NCBI GenBank assembly: GCA_943735955.1
Contig: OX030956.1
Coordinates: forward strand, 15,276,195-15,340,194
Reading direction: 5' to 3'
DNA length: 64,000 nt
Source of the DNA: Piscicola geometra
Lineage: Eukaryota; Annelida; Clitellata; Hirudinida; Piscicolidae
A program made the translations under genes and the position numbers. The stretch's first letter is position 1; every line of letters starts with the position of its first letter. Of this stretch, positions 33,401-45,740 are shown piece after piece. Below the pieces are notes generated by a model. It was given only the letters and a program-made list of their open reading frames with translations. It was not told where the DNA came from and did no database searches.

Positions 33401-34530
33401 CTGGCACCAACATAAACCTTATGTTTTCAGCCATGCTGATCGATGCCTTCAGAGATGAGGTGGTTGGTGTCAATCTAAAGTACCGCACAGATGGCAAACT
33501 GTTCAACCTTTGGAGGCTCCAGGCAAAAACCAAAGTTACGACAGACATCATCAGAGACCTGCTGTTTGCTGAAGACTGTGCCCTCAACGCTGTCTCTGAA
33601 GCCGGCATGCAACGCAGCGTAAACCTGTTGTCCAGCGCCTGCTCAAACTTTGGTCTGACGATCAGCACGAAGAAGACTGAAGTCCTTCATCAGCCAGCAC
33701 CCGGAAAGCCCTACGTTGAGCCTAACATCACGGTCAATGGACAAAAACTCAACACAGGTTCACCTACCAGGCAGTATACTATCCCAAAGTGTCACTATCG
33801 ATGACGAGGTGAATATCAGAATTGCTAGAGCCAATTCCACCTTTAGCAGGCTATACCCCAACGTCTGGAAAAAAAGAGGCAATACCACCAAGACAAAGCT
33901 GAAAGTATACAGGGCTGTGGTGCTCCCCACACTGCTATATGCATGTGAAACGTGAACTGTATATCAACGCCATGCTAAGAAGTTGAACCATTTTCACACA
34001 ACAAGCCTCAGGAAAATCTTTGGCATAAAATGGCAGAACAAAACTCCAGACACAGTGGTACTGTCCATAGCAAGACTTCCCAGCATCTTTACCCTGCTAA
34101 TGCAATCTCAGCTTCGCTGGGCAGGGCGCGTAGTCCGAATGCAACACGAGAGACTGCCAAAAAGACTCTTCTATGGTCAACTTCTGCATGCACAGCGGTC
34201 TCAGGATGGGCTAAAGAAACTCATTAAAGACATTCTGAAAGCCTCACTGGAAGCGTTTTCCATCAACGTCGAAACTTGGGAACAAGCTGCAACAAATCGT
34301 TCCACTTGGCGCTCTTCCATCCACAAAGGTGCCATGACCTGCGAGGCAAACAGGATCAACGCCGCAGAAAAAAAGAGGCAAGTCCGAAAAGCCCGTACTG
34401 TCAACCCTCTTGGAGACGTCTCACTCATCCCATGTCCCTCATGTTCCCGAACCTTCCGTGCCAGGATCGGCCTCATCGGCCATCTGCGCACACACAGAGA
34501 GCCAGTCACAACGCCCTCCAAATGACTTAA
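30491..34530 (+). mobile_element. LINE with AP endonuclease, RT and C2H2 end, near full length
   Basis: It is GC-richer than its surroundings. About 850 bp of 5' non-coding sequence is followed by ORF2-like coding sequence from about 31345. The order is AP endonuclease (31345-32100), linker, RT (32750-33960), then a C-terminal domain ending in a C2H2 finger (CPSCSRTF...HLRTH, about 34430-34500). It meets a second LINE of opposite orientation at about 34535. I recall this endonuclease type as widespread in aquatic invertebrates and fish, often mislabelled craniofacial development protein 2. The clade was not determined. Confidence 0.88.
31345..34527 (+). pseudogene. LINE ORF2 (endonuclease-RT), multiply broken
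   Basis: The endonuclease frame 31457-32392 carries SETRLAEERELCERG, the VLLGDFNARVG catalytic block and HLIDYVIVRKKDRHDV. A frameshift at about 31437 separates it from its start, and the conserved DH of the last block appears as EH. A TAA at 32390 ends the frame. RT motifs follow in pieces: APGSDAIPAEVYKEEG, QCGFRKKRGTIDM, TYVDFTKAFDTVSREG, NGVKQGCVLAPT, then FAED where FADD is expected (33572-33583). LLYACET is followed by TGA where Trp is usual (33954-33956). The last frame 33983-34527 contains the RWAGRVVRM block and the C2H2 finger. It cannot make active enzyme. Confidence 0.88.
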
Positions 34531-34534
34531 AGTG

Positions 34535-36170
34535 GTCCTCGTCGACTCGACGGACGAACAACAGTTGTGGGCAACCAGCTGGACAACGCCCTGTAGACAT
34601 CTGTGGATGTCCTTGGATATGCGACCTTTTTGCATTCGAAGCACGTGATCCAGCCAGCGTAGACATCTTTGGCAAAGAAGGAGGTGTATGCTGAGTGAGT
34701 TAGCTTGATTGAGTGTGTTGGTGACTATTTCTTGTCATATTATATATACGTCGGAAACAGCGAAAATGAAAGTTTTTGAAGGTGGTCAAGGTTTCACTGC
34801 CATACAACAGGGTGCTGAGAACGCATGCCTGGTACATTTTTAGCCTGGTGTTTAGTGTCAGTTGATTGTTAGACCATACACGTTTGCTCAATCTGGCCAT
34901 GACGCTAAGAAACAACCCTGTTTGACCCCATTCTTGATTGTGTAGGGCTTTGAGGTCTCTTCGTTGTAGCTGACCACACCGTGCGTGTTTTCGTGATAAG
35001 AAGTTGTAATGTTGAGCAGCCGAGGTGGACAGCCGATCCTCTTGAGTAGCCGAAACAGGCCGTTCATGCTTACAAGGTCTGATGCCTTAGTTAGATCGAT
35101 AAAGGCGATATACAACGGCATCCGCTGCTTTCTGCACTTTTCCTGGAGCTGACGCATAGAGAAAGTCATGTCGACTGTGAATCCTCCTGATCTGAAGCCG
35201 CATGGCGATTAAGGATACACACGACTTGCTAGGACTTGGAGACGGTTAAGAAGAACGTGGGCAAAAGCTTTGCCCACGACGCTAAGCAGTGAGATGCTTC
35301 TGTAGTTGTTGCAGTCGCTGCGGTCACCCTTATTCTTATACAGGAGGAAAACTTGGCATTGTGATGTCTTGTAGAACTCCAGCATAGACAAAGGAGCTTA
35401 TGAAGTGGCTCTAGTAAAGACGGTTTTCCACATTTGATGATTTTTGGTGGAATGCCATCGTTCCTGGCGCTTTTCCACTCTTTTAGGCCTCAATAGCTTT
35501 GCTGAGTTCGTCCATGGTCGGCTCGACATCCAGCTCTTCCAAGATTGGCAAGTCTTCAATAGCGTCCAGTGCTAACTGAGTCACAGAGTTTTTTCTGGAA
35601 TACAGTTCCAGATAGTACTCGACCCACCTTCCTATTTGCTGGTTTTGTCTGTGATGGTCTCTTCTGATTTGTACTTTAAGGGTGCAGTCTTCTTTGCTGA
35701 CTTTCCTGCTCGTTTCTTGATGCCTTCATACATGCTCCTTACGTTGCCAGCGTCTGACGCTTGTTGAATGCTCTTCGCCAGTTGAAGCCAGTAGTCATTT
35801 GCGCAGCGTCCAGCAGTCTGCTGCGTCTTTCTTCGGGCAGCTTTTAACTTTTCGATTGTGGTCTGACTCAGTCCGCGATTGTATTCGATCAATGCCTTTC
35901 TCTAGGCGTCAATGATTGGCTCATGATCTGCGGCGTTCGCTTCGAACCAGTCGGTGTTCTTGTGTTTTTTTCAACCATACGTGAGTGAAACAGTTCTGAA
36001 GATGGTATTCCGGAGCGAGTTCCATCTGACTTCCGCATTAGGCTCTTGGTCGCAGTGTTGCAGCATCCCCAGCCGATCTATGAACTCCTGGTTCTTGACT
36101 TGATGGGTGATCTGAAAGATGTTGATTTTCGGCTGGCATTTCTTTTTGGAGAGGTGGAGCCAATCACTTT
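34535..36170 (-). pseudogene. Second LINE ORF2 on minus strand, RT core deleted
   Basis: Read leftwards from 36170: a linker (IEYNRGLSQTTIEKLKAARR, 35892 downwards), LLYKNKGDRSDCNNYRSISL, then IDLTKASDLVSMNGLFRLL, with Ser replacing the usual Phe after KA, and NGVKQGCFLAS near 34920. The sequence then jumps to VMARLSKRVWSN and YQACVLSTLLYGSET. The ~150 residues between VKQGC and RVW, including the YADD active site, are missing, while both sides are collinear with related LINEs. It ends near 34535 with the LRMQKGRISKDI block, abutting the end of the plus-strand LINE. Confidence 0.83.
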
Positions 36171-36347
36171 CAATGGCTTAAAAATACATATTTTACATCA
36201 TTTAACGAATTAAGCTGTGCATTAAGTAGGTACGGTTAAAAATACTTGTTTTGCAATAATAATATATTATATTAAGCTTTATCGTGTGTATATATTATAT
36301 TTCGTGTTAGGAAATAGGAATGAAAGTAATAACCATTAAACCAATCA

Positions 36348-36669
36348 TAGGCAGAGGTGGCTTTCTGCTGCCTACCTTGGGTGGGTCCTAACCGGCATGG
36401 ACGATCTTGGGGGGATCCTGGGTTCCAGACCCCCTTCCCCCCACTTTAAAACATTTTTAACTTCTGTTTTTTACGAATATTAAGTATACAATGAAAAATT
36501 TATTTTAGACAGCTATAACTATAACTATACATACTCACAATGTATTAATATGTAGAAATTCTGTTTTATGCCATTTTTGACGATTGTGTTCGCATCAAAA
36601 CAAGAGTTTACAAAATTTTTATTGAATAAAGTCTGGACCCAAGGACCCTCCCAGGATCGCCGCCTATGC
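36348..36669. mobile_element. Small hAT-C-related non-autonomous element
   Basis: It begins CATAGGCAGAGGTGG and ends GGATCGCCGCCTATG, resembling the CATGGGCGGCGATCC terminus of hAT-C. Inside is ACAGCTATAACTATAACTA and TACTCACAATGTATTA, the hAT-C subterminal block. No clear 8-bp duplication was found. A TATAC-rich palindromic stretch follows to about 36715. Confidence 0.55.
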
Positions 36670-37064
36670 TCTATACTATAGGCTATACTATACTATACTA
36701 TAGTCTATAGCACAGGCAAAAATTAAATAGTTTTTTTTAATGTTTTAAATTATAAAACTGATTTTAAATATATCTTGAGTGCTGATTTTAAATATATCTT
36801 GGGTGCTAGTTTTAAATATATCTTAAGTGATGACTTTAAATATGAAATCAGTTTTTTTCGATCAGCTCAAGTTTTTGAGATGAGTTGCATTTTAATATGC
36901 AGTTTTTACTCCATATTTTGCAATATATAATAAACTGCGCAATATAAACATCGAATTTTTTATTAAACTTGAAATATAGTTTTTAAATTTATTTTTTTTA
37001 CATAAAAAAAATGAGTTTAAGTAGAAAAAAGTTTGTAAAATAATTCTTATTTGTTTTTCTATAT

Positions 37065-37410
37065 TTGTAGAGAATACAAATAAAAAAGAAAACAGAAAAC
37101 TGTTAGTGATTTCATTAATAAAGCGTTTCTTGGTTACTTTGGTGTTAAATTTGATGATTAGAACAAAACATGACCACCAAATCTTTTAAATATTATTGGA
37201 ATCAAACAAAATTACCGTTATAAGTGGACTTATCTTGATTTAGTTACTGCTAAGACGCCCAGTTTTTCATTTAGAAGAAACCCGAAACCAAAATTACCCC
37301 AACTACCAGAACTATTAGAAAACAAGAATTTTTCTTTTGATAAGGCCTTTGATATTAATGAAAATGAATTACTAGCTTCTATTATTACCCGATTATCCCA
37401 AAATACCTGA
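37065..37410 (+). pseudogene. Degenerate relative of the element-N ORF
   Basis: After CTATATTTGTAG, which parallels the acceptor in N at 23801, one frame reads VSDFINKAFLGYFGVKFDD, stop, NKT, stop, PPNLL. It aligns with VTNFLKMAYHSYFKFKLGDQ and DTNWAPH of N: V-(S/T)-(D/N)-F, YF, K, D, then N/D-K/T-T/N-W-A/P-P with the Trp as TGA. The frame then continues open as YKWTYLDLVTAKTPSFSF for about 60 codons, without a match to N, to a TGA at 37408. No termini were identified. Confidence 0.5.
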
Positions 37411-37744
37411 CTCCTCTTCTGAGCAAAAAATTGTCTATTTAAAATAAAATAGTATTTAATTTTTATAATAATTTTAAAATTAATAATTTGTCATTTATAT
37501 GAAAAAAAGTGTATTTATTTATTTAATTACCTATCTATAGCGACCTACTTAGTTTTTTGTCCGAAGACACATCCTTATAAATACTTTTTAGTCTTTGTTT
37601 GTCAAACATGCTGAGTTTGTGGGTTTCTGAACTAATTTGTTTCCACAAACTTAAAACTTTGAAAAACAATCTAAAATCTTCAAATGGCATTAAACAAAAA
37701 AAACTTTCGAATAAATTCGTTTGATCTTGCAAATACGTGGAGTT

Positions 37745-39118
37745 TAGAAGTCGGTCCTGTCCCGTTCCCACAACTTGATTCCCGGTCTTGACCCGTTTCC
37801 GAAACTTTTTGACCTGGTCCCGAAACTTTTGGACCCATTCCCGTCTTTTCATTCATTTTTGCTGCCGTGTTCACCGGTCCCAAACTTGCTTGTCCTGAAA
37901 TTTCTTACAATTATTTGAAACTCAGAAAATATTTATTTTTTTTAAATAAAATTTAAAGTTTAAATATTTATTGAAATGAAAGTATTGAAGTTAATCATTG
38001 TTTTTAAGTAATTTAATCAAGTCTTTATTGCTTTTCACACGGGTTAAAACGTCAAAAGTTTTAGCTTTCAAATTAGAAGATCTTGAGTCTGAAGTTACAC
38101 GACCATATGTAAAAAAAATTCCGTTCACACAAAATAGAACTTGCAGGTAAACAAAACAAAATTTAGGCTACTTCTTGTAGTTTTGAATAAATTTTTTTTT
38201 TACTTCAATAAAATAAAACATCTTTACAATCTTCAATTTTTGTGGGACGTAATTTTGAATATTTGTACAATTCATCCTTTTTTGAATTTTCTTCTTTGTT
38301 CATTATTATAAATTCCTTAATAATTTTAGAAATATATTTTTTGACAACATTCTTATTCTCCACAACTACAAAAATAAATTATTCATATAATTTGACAGTG
38401 TAAAAATTTATTATAACTTTTACGATATTAAAGCAAACATAATAGGTCTAAATAACTATCATTTGTTTTTTTCTCAACGCACTGCAGCTTGGTCTGGCTG
38501 TACGAAATGGAATTAAATTTTCTCTTATAAATGTCATTGTATTTATTTCTTTCTCTATCCCAAACTCTTTTCTAATTATTTTTTTATACCGGGGATGCAT
38601 CAGACATGCTGCCATATGAATAAGATCAATGGGCATTTTTTCTTTTGTCGAAATGATCAACTGAGGAATCGACTGGAATTTAAAAATTCAATTTATTAAT
38701 TTCTAAAATAAAAATAATATAACCGACCATTTTGATTTTATCTAATGTTTAATGTTTGGACTCGCCATAACAACAACAAATGCAGTGTTGGAGATTTCGA
38801 CATTGACAATGCAATGTTGGCTTCGTTATACATTTCGATTCCATTTAATACTTATTTTAAGTACGGAGTATCGATGAAAAAGATATTTCCATACTTAAGA
38901 GTTTGCTGCAGAATAATTGTTAAAAGATCCAATCCAAATAACTTTATTCCCGTTTTTTCCCGTTCCCGAATTGAATGTTGATTCCCGTTCCCATCCTGAA
39001 AACCCATTCCCGGTTCTCGACTTTTTCCGTCCCGACTTAGTTTTCATTCCCGTTCCCGCGGGAGTCCCGCAGGTACCCGCGGGTACCCGGTCGGATTAAG
39101 TACCCGGTCCGACCTCTA
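37745..39118 (-). mobile_element. hAT family F, copy F2 (1374 bp)
   Basis: A perfect 8-bp duplication GTGGAGTT lies at 37737-37744 and 39119-39126. Ends are TAGAAGTCGGTCCTGTCC and, inverted, TAGAGGTCGGACCGGGTA. The subterminal CCCGTTCCCG repeats match F1 and F3. A minus-strand frame at 38448-38660 (IDLIHMAACLMHPRYKKI) is a transposase remnant upstream of the dimerisation domain. Confidence 0.9.
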
Positions 39119-39126
39119 GTGGAGTT

Positions 39127-40808
39127 GAATTGTTTAAGATTTTATGAGTTTAGTATAATTTTTAATTCAATCTCTGACAATCTTTAACTTTCGTCTATCT
39201 ACTTTGAGATTTAAACTTGTGTATTAAATAGGCTCTTTATTAAAACCACCATGAAAAAGCATTAACTGGAAGAATTCTAAACTGAATCATTAAAAGCGGT
39301 CGGATTTGCAATTGAATCCAGCACTTCATATCTGGCACCGCAAACAGCAGCCTATACGCTAAGATCACACTTGAAGTCTAGCTGAATGTATATATGTGTT
39401 GAAAATTATATGTGAAAATGGTATAGGTGTATAAAAATATACAATTCAGTAGTATGGCGATATGGAAATCTCAGAACTTTCAGCAGGGTATTGGATAATA
39501 AAGATTCAATTGAAGTGCTAACTTTTGTTATATTCACATTTATAGTGGTAAAGAAAAGACTGTATAGCCTTATATTTGAGAACGAGAAAATAAGTTACAA
39601 GAAAAAATAAAAGAAAGACAAACAGTAAGAAGAGAGGGGATGTGAGCAGATAATTTAAATCCTTTGAGCATTTGGATTAGTTTTTAACTATAAAATAAAG
39701 TTCAATTAATATATTCAGTTTTTAATTTTTGTGGTAAAAAATAAAATATTTTAATTTGAGACTTTAAAAGACCGTCATAAGTTTTGTGGGCATTCTGCAT
39801 TTAAGACATGTAGATATGAGCTTAAATGACTGGGTGTTTTCTGGAATCTCTACCGATAAGGTACTCCAAATTAACTTTAATAACATTTCTGCAAACATAT
39901 AAACATTCACTTGTTCGAATGATTCAATAAATTTAATCAATATACTTAATTTTCATTGAATATAATGAAAGAAAGTGTAGTGGTGTCATTCGAATGGTTA
40001 ATTTTTCCAAAAATCATTCAGAAATTCTTAAACATATAGGTGCTTTAATTAAAAATTTGAATTTCAAGGTTAAAGAAAGTTATTAAAAATCATAAAAAAA
40101 TATAAAACTAATGTATTTCAAAAACTCTGAAAAAGTACAACATAGTACAACATCTTAAACAGACCAACAGTAAATTAAATTCAGAATCAAGTGACGAATT
40201 CATATAATATTTGAAAAAAATAAACATTAAATCACATCAATTTTGGCTTTTCCTTATAAAATTTATAAATAGATTTTAATTCAGCCAAACTAATATGCCT
40301 ATAGAAATCTAATTTTCCTAATTTCATTAAAGTTCACGCAGCGTACAGCTTATTGATCAACATACAAACGCATCCTTTCTAAACTGCTTGGTGCTGATGG
40401 ATGGGTCAGTGATGGTTTGGTAGGTTAGAGGTGTATGAGTAATATTGTATGTTAAATGGGTTTAGTTGGGGGGAAAGTAAAATAGGTGAAATTTTAATAA
40501 AATTTCGATATTTGTAAATGATTATGTGGAAGAAAATGATTAGAACGGAATAATAAATTAAAAGATTAAAGCAATTTGTGAAACAGAATAATTCTATGGC
40601 CTGCGTCAACCGATCTTCAGAATAATAAGTGTAATCGAAAATTCAAGTCATTTTTCAACCGAATAATGATCAAAATTATGATTTTAACTCTTGAGAAACA
40701 TTATTTGGAACACTTCAAACACCGATAGAGCATTGTTAATTTAAGAGAAAGCATTATGCGTCCCATAGCTTATGGGCCATAATTGAAAGAAATTTTTTTT
40801 TTGTGTGT
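39127..40808. other. No feature recognised
   Basis: AT-rich unique-looking sequence. I found no coding motif, terminal repeat or RNA promoter here. Confidence 0.5.
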
Positions 40809-40996
40809 GGTCTATATTACTCACAGCCTGCCAGACGCAGGCCACACGACGTACACATCTCTTAATGCATACGTTGCAAACACCGCATCATATACACTAG
40901 TTATTTGATAGCTAACGGTTGCTCATCAGGGATTCTAACAAGCAACCTTTGAGTTGCAGCTCCAACGTCTACCATCTGAGCTATCCTCGCTCGCCA
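40809..40996 (-). mobile_element. tRNA-derived SINE, family 2 (copy b)
   Basis: On the minus strand the A-box region reads GAGGATAGCTCAGATGG and the B-box region GTTAGAATCCC, decayed. The body shares ACCGCATCATATAC and GACGTACACATCTC with copy a. The far end GGTCTATATTACTCACAGCC also occurs at 9865-9884 near copy a. Confidence 0.75.
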
Positions 40997-41170
40997 TGTG
41001 CAAAAAGACTGAGTTTCGCTCATACTGATTAATAAAATTTAAAACTAATTTATTATGCCTAACTACACAAAATCTGCTGTAACACTTTCCCCAAACCCTG
41101 CTTTCATTATGTCAATAGATTGAATCACCACCTTGCATCTTTCTGAAAAGACGTACAAACTCACTCACTC

Positions 41171-41481
<311 letters not shown>

Positions 41482-41709
41482 AGATAATTTTTTACTGTTG
41501 AAGGTGAGGCGCTTGTTGAAGTGGCTCAAAGGTTCATTGATCTTGGACCCTTACATGACCGTAGTTTATAAGCTTACATTTTTCTCAGTTATGAAAGCAC
41601 AGTGAGAATGTATCATTAAATAAATTATAGTTTAGGGAATAGGTTAGGACTGTGTCAAAAGGTTTAAAAAAAAGGGGCGGACCCGGCATCGAGTTGCGTG
41701 AACAGGATG

Positions 41710-41738
41710 AAACCGGGAATGAAAAACGTTCCCGGTTT
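41710..41738. other. Perfect 10-bp inverted repeat
   Basis: AAACCGGGAA and TTCCCGGTTT enclose TGAAAAACG. It lies 84 bp left of element D2. It could be a transposon end or simply a hairpin. Confidence 0.65.
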
Positions 41739-42483
41739 AACCTTTTCTAGCCGTCCAAAATACTGCAACCTTAAACTCAGTGAGCCCACAAAATCGCTAA
41801 CAGAAACTTTTCGTACATAATAGGGAGAGGGTGCTCAAGATGAGCCAGTTCCCAAGATGGAACGAGCTTATTTACAGCTATGCGATGTATGAAAAAAAAT
41901 TATTTAATTTCTTTACATGCATCCGTCTTCTAAGCACATTTGTATGCTGGTTTCGTTTCTGAAAGTTGCCTCGTTCAATTATAATAATTGAATAACTGAT
42001 TTCCAAAAAAATAGTTAAAAAGTTGGCAGATAACGTTTTGCTATTTTTTCCACACATCCGAAGAAGTATAATTTTTATTATTATTATTAGTTAGATGATG
42101 CACTACAGTTTCATTATGTGCAAGCAGTATAATTAATAATTGAATGCTGTTGTTACCATGGATTTTTAGCATGGTCATAATTGCCTAAGATGAAGCATGA
42201 ATAGTTGCATAAGATAAAAGGTAGGAAGAGATTGTAGATTGATAAATCTGTCTCTGACATTCGTTTATCTCGGGAGATGATAAATCTATATAAACTATAT
42301 ACAGTATAATAGGATGTTTAATGTTTATATTCTAAATAGACTATTGAAAATTAATACAAACCCATAATTTATTTTTTTCTTAAATGAAACAACTGTTGGT
42401 ATTCATTAGCTTTGATACAAGTATATTCTTTTTATAGAAAAATCTTAAATTTGAATAGATGAAAACTTTCGTCTCATTAGTCT

Positions 42484-43762
42484 CAGTGTTGTTCCAGTTA
42501 ACTGTAACTGTAAATGAAATGGTAAATTAACTAAAAATATGATTCAGTTAACTGCAACTTTAACTGTAACTGAAATAGAAACTGAAAAACAAGAATACTA
42601 ACTGAATAGTAACTAAAAAATATCTACTTAAAAAATGGGAAGCGCTAAAAGATAAAACATTGGCGGATGCACGTTTTTGAGCATTAATATTATTAATTTA
42701 TTTTATTCTTCGAGTCCGATTATATTAATTTAGTGTTTTACATAGTTACTTTTTTTTGACCAGTTGAATTATACAACTTTTTATGAAATGTTTAAGATTA
42801 ATAGCGACAGAGAACAAGAAAATGCCGTACGGGCCTATTTTATTTACGAAGCTTCATGCGACAAAAGCGAATGTCGGGTTTCAGAAGAGGATGATAATTA
42901 TAAAGAGAAAGTTACCAGGTAACACACTGTAGTTGATAATTATTTACGTATTTACATTTTTTTATATTATTTACCAAGTTGAGCATAATTTATAAGCCAT
43001 TAAACTAATTTCAATTAAACAGTGTAAATATATGCAATTTCTATCATTTAGGTTCAGAGAAAATGATTTCTTTGATAAAAGATTACAAGAACAATGTAGA
43101 AGATCGAATTCGTAAAGATCTACAAACTGGACATCGCGTTGTCATTAGTATGGATTGCTGGACTAAGAAGGGTCTTACACTTTCATGTCTCGGGATCTCA
43201 GCATCCTTTCATAATCCATCAATGCGTCGTGCAATTCAGGTCCTGATAAATGTTCATTCTGTGTCTCACACACATACAGGAGAAATGTTAGCACTTAAAT
43301 TATTGAGTACCCTAGATTATTAGCTTCTTTTGCGGAAGACATTGTTTCAGCTCCCGCTTCACAAGCGGATGTGGAGAGGGTGTTTTCGGTTTGCGGAGAC
43401 CTAACTGCAGGGGAAAAAATTGCCTCAGCAAAAATCTGGAATTGAAGACATTTATGAAAATGAACAGCGTATATTATGAATAATATATTTATATATCTTT
43501 TAAATAATTTGACTTTAAACATTAATTTGGGCTGTATTATAAATAAAAATTCATTTTTTCTCCATCTTGATTAACTGTAACTATAACTAACAAAAATAAC
43601 TGAAACTGAAATAGTAACTGAAAAATTAAAATTTGCATAACTGTAACTTGAATAGTAACTGAAAAATTAAATTTTACATTACTGTAACTTGAACTGAAAA
43701 GTTAAATTTTACATAACTGTAACTTGAACTTGAACTGAAAAATCCGAACTGGAAAATCACTG
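42484..43762 (+). mobile_element. hAT family B, copy B2 (1279 bp), empty-site reference
   Basis: A perfect 8-bp duplication ATTAGTCT lies at 42476-42483 and 43763-43770. Ends and AACTGTAACTG-rich flanks match B1. It holds a BED-like exon (42788-42919), a core fragment (43063-43323: ISLIKDYKNNVEDRIRKDL) and the C-terminal core SAPASQADVERVFSVCGDL (about 43340-43400), separated by a frame change. It lacks N and C1, and so shows both pre-insertion sites. Confidence 0.92.
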
Positions 43763-44137
43763 ATTAGTCTCAATAGACTGTAAACTAGAGATTTGCAATG
43801 GTTGAAGCTAAAAGTGAAACACGAAATAAATAAATTTCTCTGAGTAAAACAAGCTTAATCTATGTTATTGCAGAATTTTTTTTCAAAACTGGAATTCTGA
43901 AAAGTCTTTAACAAATTTAGAGCGTTTTTAAAAGACATTTGATGACGCTTTTGAGAAGGAACTGAAAAATTACATGTTCCGGAATAAATAAAGATTTATT
44001 GGAATGATCTGTATTGAGTGAGCGGAAAAAGTATTTCTTTAGATAAATAAGATAGTCTGAAATAAGTAAAATGTTTAAATTACAATTTTTGTGACATAAA
44101 ATATTATTTTATCCTAGGCAACTAGGCATTCCATCTT

Positions 44138-44302
44138 GGCGAGCTGGTTGCCTTAGATGCTAAAGTCTTTGGACCTGCAACTTAAAAGTCGCCAGTTCAG
44201 TGAGCTATCATATACCTAGTGTATATGATGCCGTGTTTCACGACGTATGTCGTGTGAGTGGCGCCTCAGTTGCGTGCCTTGGCGCATTATAAATAGGCAT
44301 TG
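44138..44302 (+). mobile_element. tRNA-derived SINE, family 2 (copy c)
   Basis: The A-box-like GGTTGCCTTAGATGC is followed by GCCAGTTCAGTGAGC at the B-box position. The diagnostic near-palindrome ATCATATACCTAGTGTATAT lies in the body. It is more decayed than copy a. Confidence 0.7.
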
Positions 44303-44514
44303 TTATTGAGAACCCAGTTTCTCAAGATGAAATTTTTGAGTGCTCATGTTTGAGGTGAATAAACTCATATTTTTATTTTCTTTATTTATTATGTTGAAGT
44401 TGATATAGTTAGACAAAGAGTCAATATAATGGATGGGTAAAGTTTAGTTTACGTTATTGGTTATACAATTGAGCTATGAAGCTACTTGTATAAAATTTTT
44501 GAAACCTCCCCCTA

Positions 44515-45740
44515 TTTATTTAAGATTTTAAAATCAATTTTTTTATTGTTTTTTTTAATCTAAAAAAAGTGAATTAGTGATTTTAAAGTATATAAAGACT
44601 AGGCTTGGAGGTATAAAAACTTTTGCTTGATTGGTGTTTTTAGACAAGGCCGTATAAATTGATTTACATAGATAACATTTTAAGAGAGGAGTGGTTAGAC
44701 CTAAAGTCTATATAAGCTATAGTCAGATAATTTAAATTACCCGCACTTAGTACAGAGCCTTTCGAGCAATATTCATACTCGGAGCTTAAGTAATTATGAT
44801 ATACCCACTCAAAGCTAAAAAGTTAAAGAATAAACGAACAAAAATAAATAATCTGCACACAATCAGTTAAAAAAAGATTTGATAGCTTGGAACCCGCAAA
44901 AAGTTGCTCAGACATGATAAAGGTTTGTAGTGGTTTGGAGTTCGAGAAATAATTAGTAGCGAATCGATCCAATAGTAGCTCCTAGCTAGTGGTGATTAAT
45001 ACTTATCAGCTTCTGCCTTATCATCAGCATTAACATATCAGTTTTGCTTTTAAACCCAAGCCTCTATACCCACTGATCGGAATTTAGTCTTTATATGTCT
45101 GAAATTTAATATCAATTTTTAGGAATTTAATCTCACAATTCCGCGTTATCAACCTTTCTGTATTCATTTTCAATTTTAATATCGACTTTTGAGCATATTT
45201 TGCAGAAAAATAGAATATTACAGTTGCGAGCTTTTTTAAAGTTTTAGAATGTTTACATACTCTTTGAATTCCTTAATCCTATTAACTTGCCATATTATAA
45301 GGAAAACCTTTTTTGTAAACTCCTGATTCTAATAAAGGTAACTCATGAACTTTTAATTTTTTTTTACATTTAATTTTTTATTCTTCTGTTATTATAATAC
45401 GAGATTCCGTGACAACCCACCCGAAAACGAGCCTACCAAAAATGTTGGACAGCTTTAACCGTTTAATGATTTTGTTAAATAGTTTGTCTTTTGATCCAAT
45501 AATTCAGTTTTTTAAACTTCAAATAATTATAATTATAATTTATATCTTTTCTTGTTTTTCGGTTTTTAAATTTATCGCTTGCCAAATCTTTCTCTCTGAA
45601 TTAAATTGAGCACCAGTGCACAGCCTGCAAGCACCCACTGGCTACCTACTTCACGAAACAGATGAGTTCTGCAGATGAAAGACAGACTGTCAGAAGGAAT
45701 CTTCTACACATGACTGTGTTTATGTCTATTATCTATTGAA
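44515..45740. other. No feature recognised
   Basis: AT-rich sequence without a supported gene, repeat or terminal motif. Confidence 0.5.

Larger units (their letters stand above)
41823..44512 (-). mobile_element. TA-flanked DNA transposon, family D copy D2
   Basis: TA flanks it at 41821-41822 and 44513-44514. The left end GGGAGAGGGTGCTCAAGATG corresponds to the inverted right end of D1. The right end, inverted GGGGGAGGTTTCAAAAATTT, then GCTCAATTGTATAA, corresponds to the left end of D1. It carries B2 (42484-43762) and SINE-2c (44138-44302). No transposase was recognised. Confidence 0.78.

Noticed and set aside
32122..34675. Several antisense frames of 60-147 codons across the endonuclease-LINE
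   Set aside because: Shadows of the GC-rich LINE coding strand. Only the piece near 34535-34644 was kept because it continues the minus-strand LINE.
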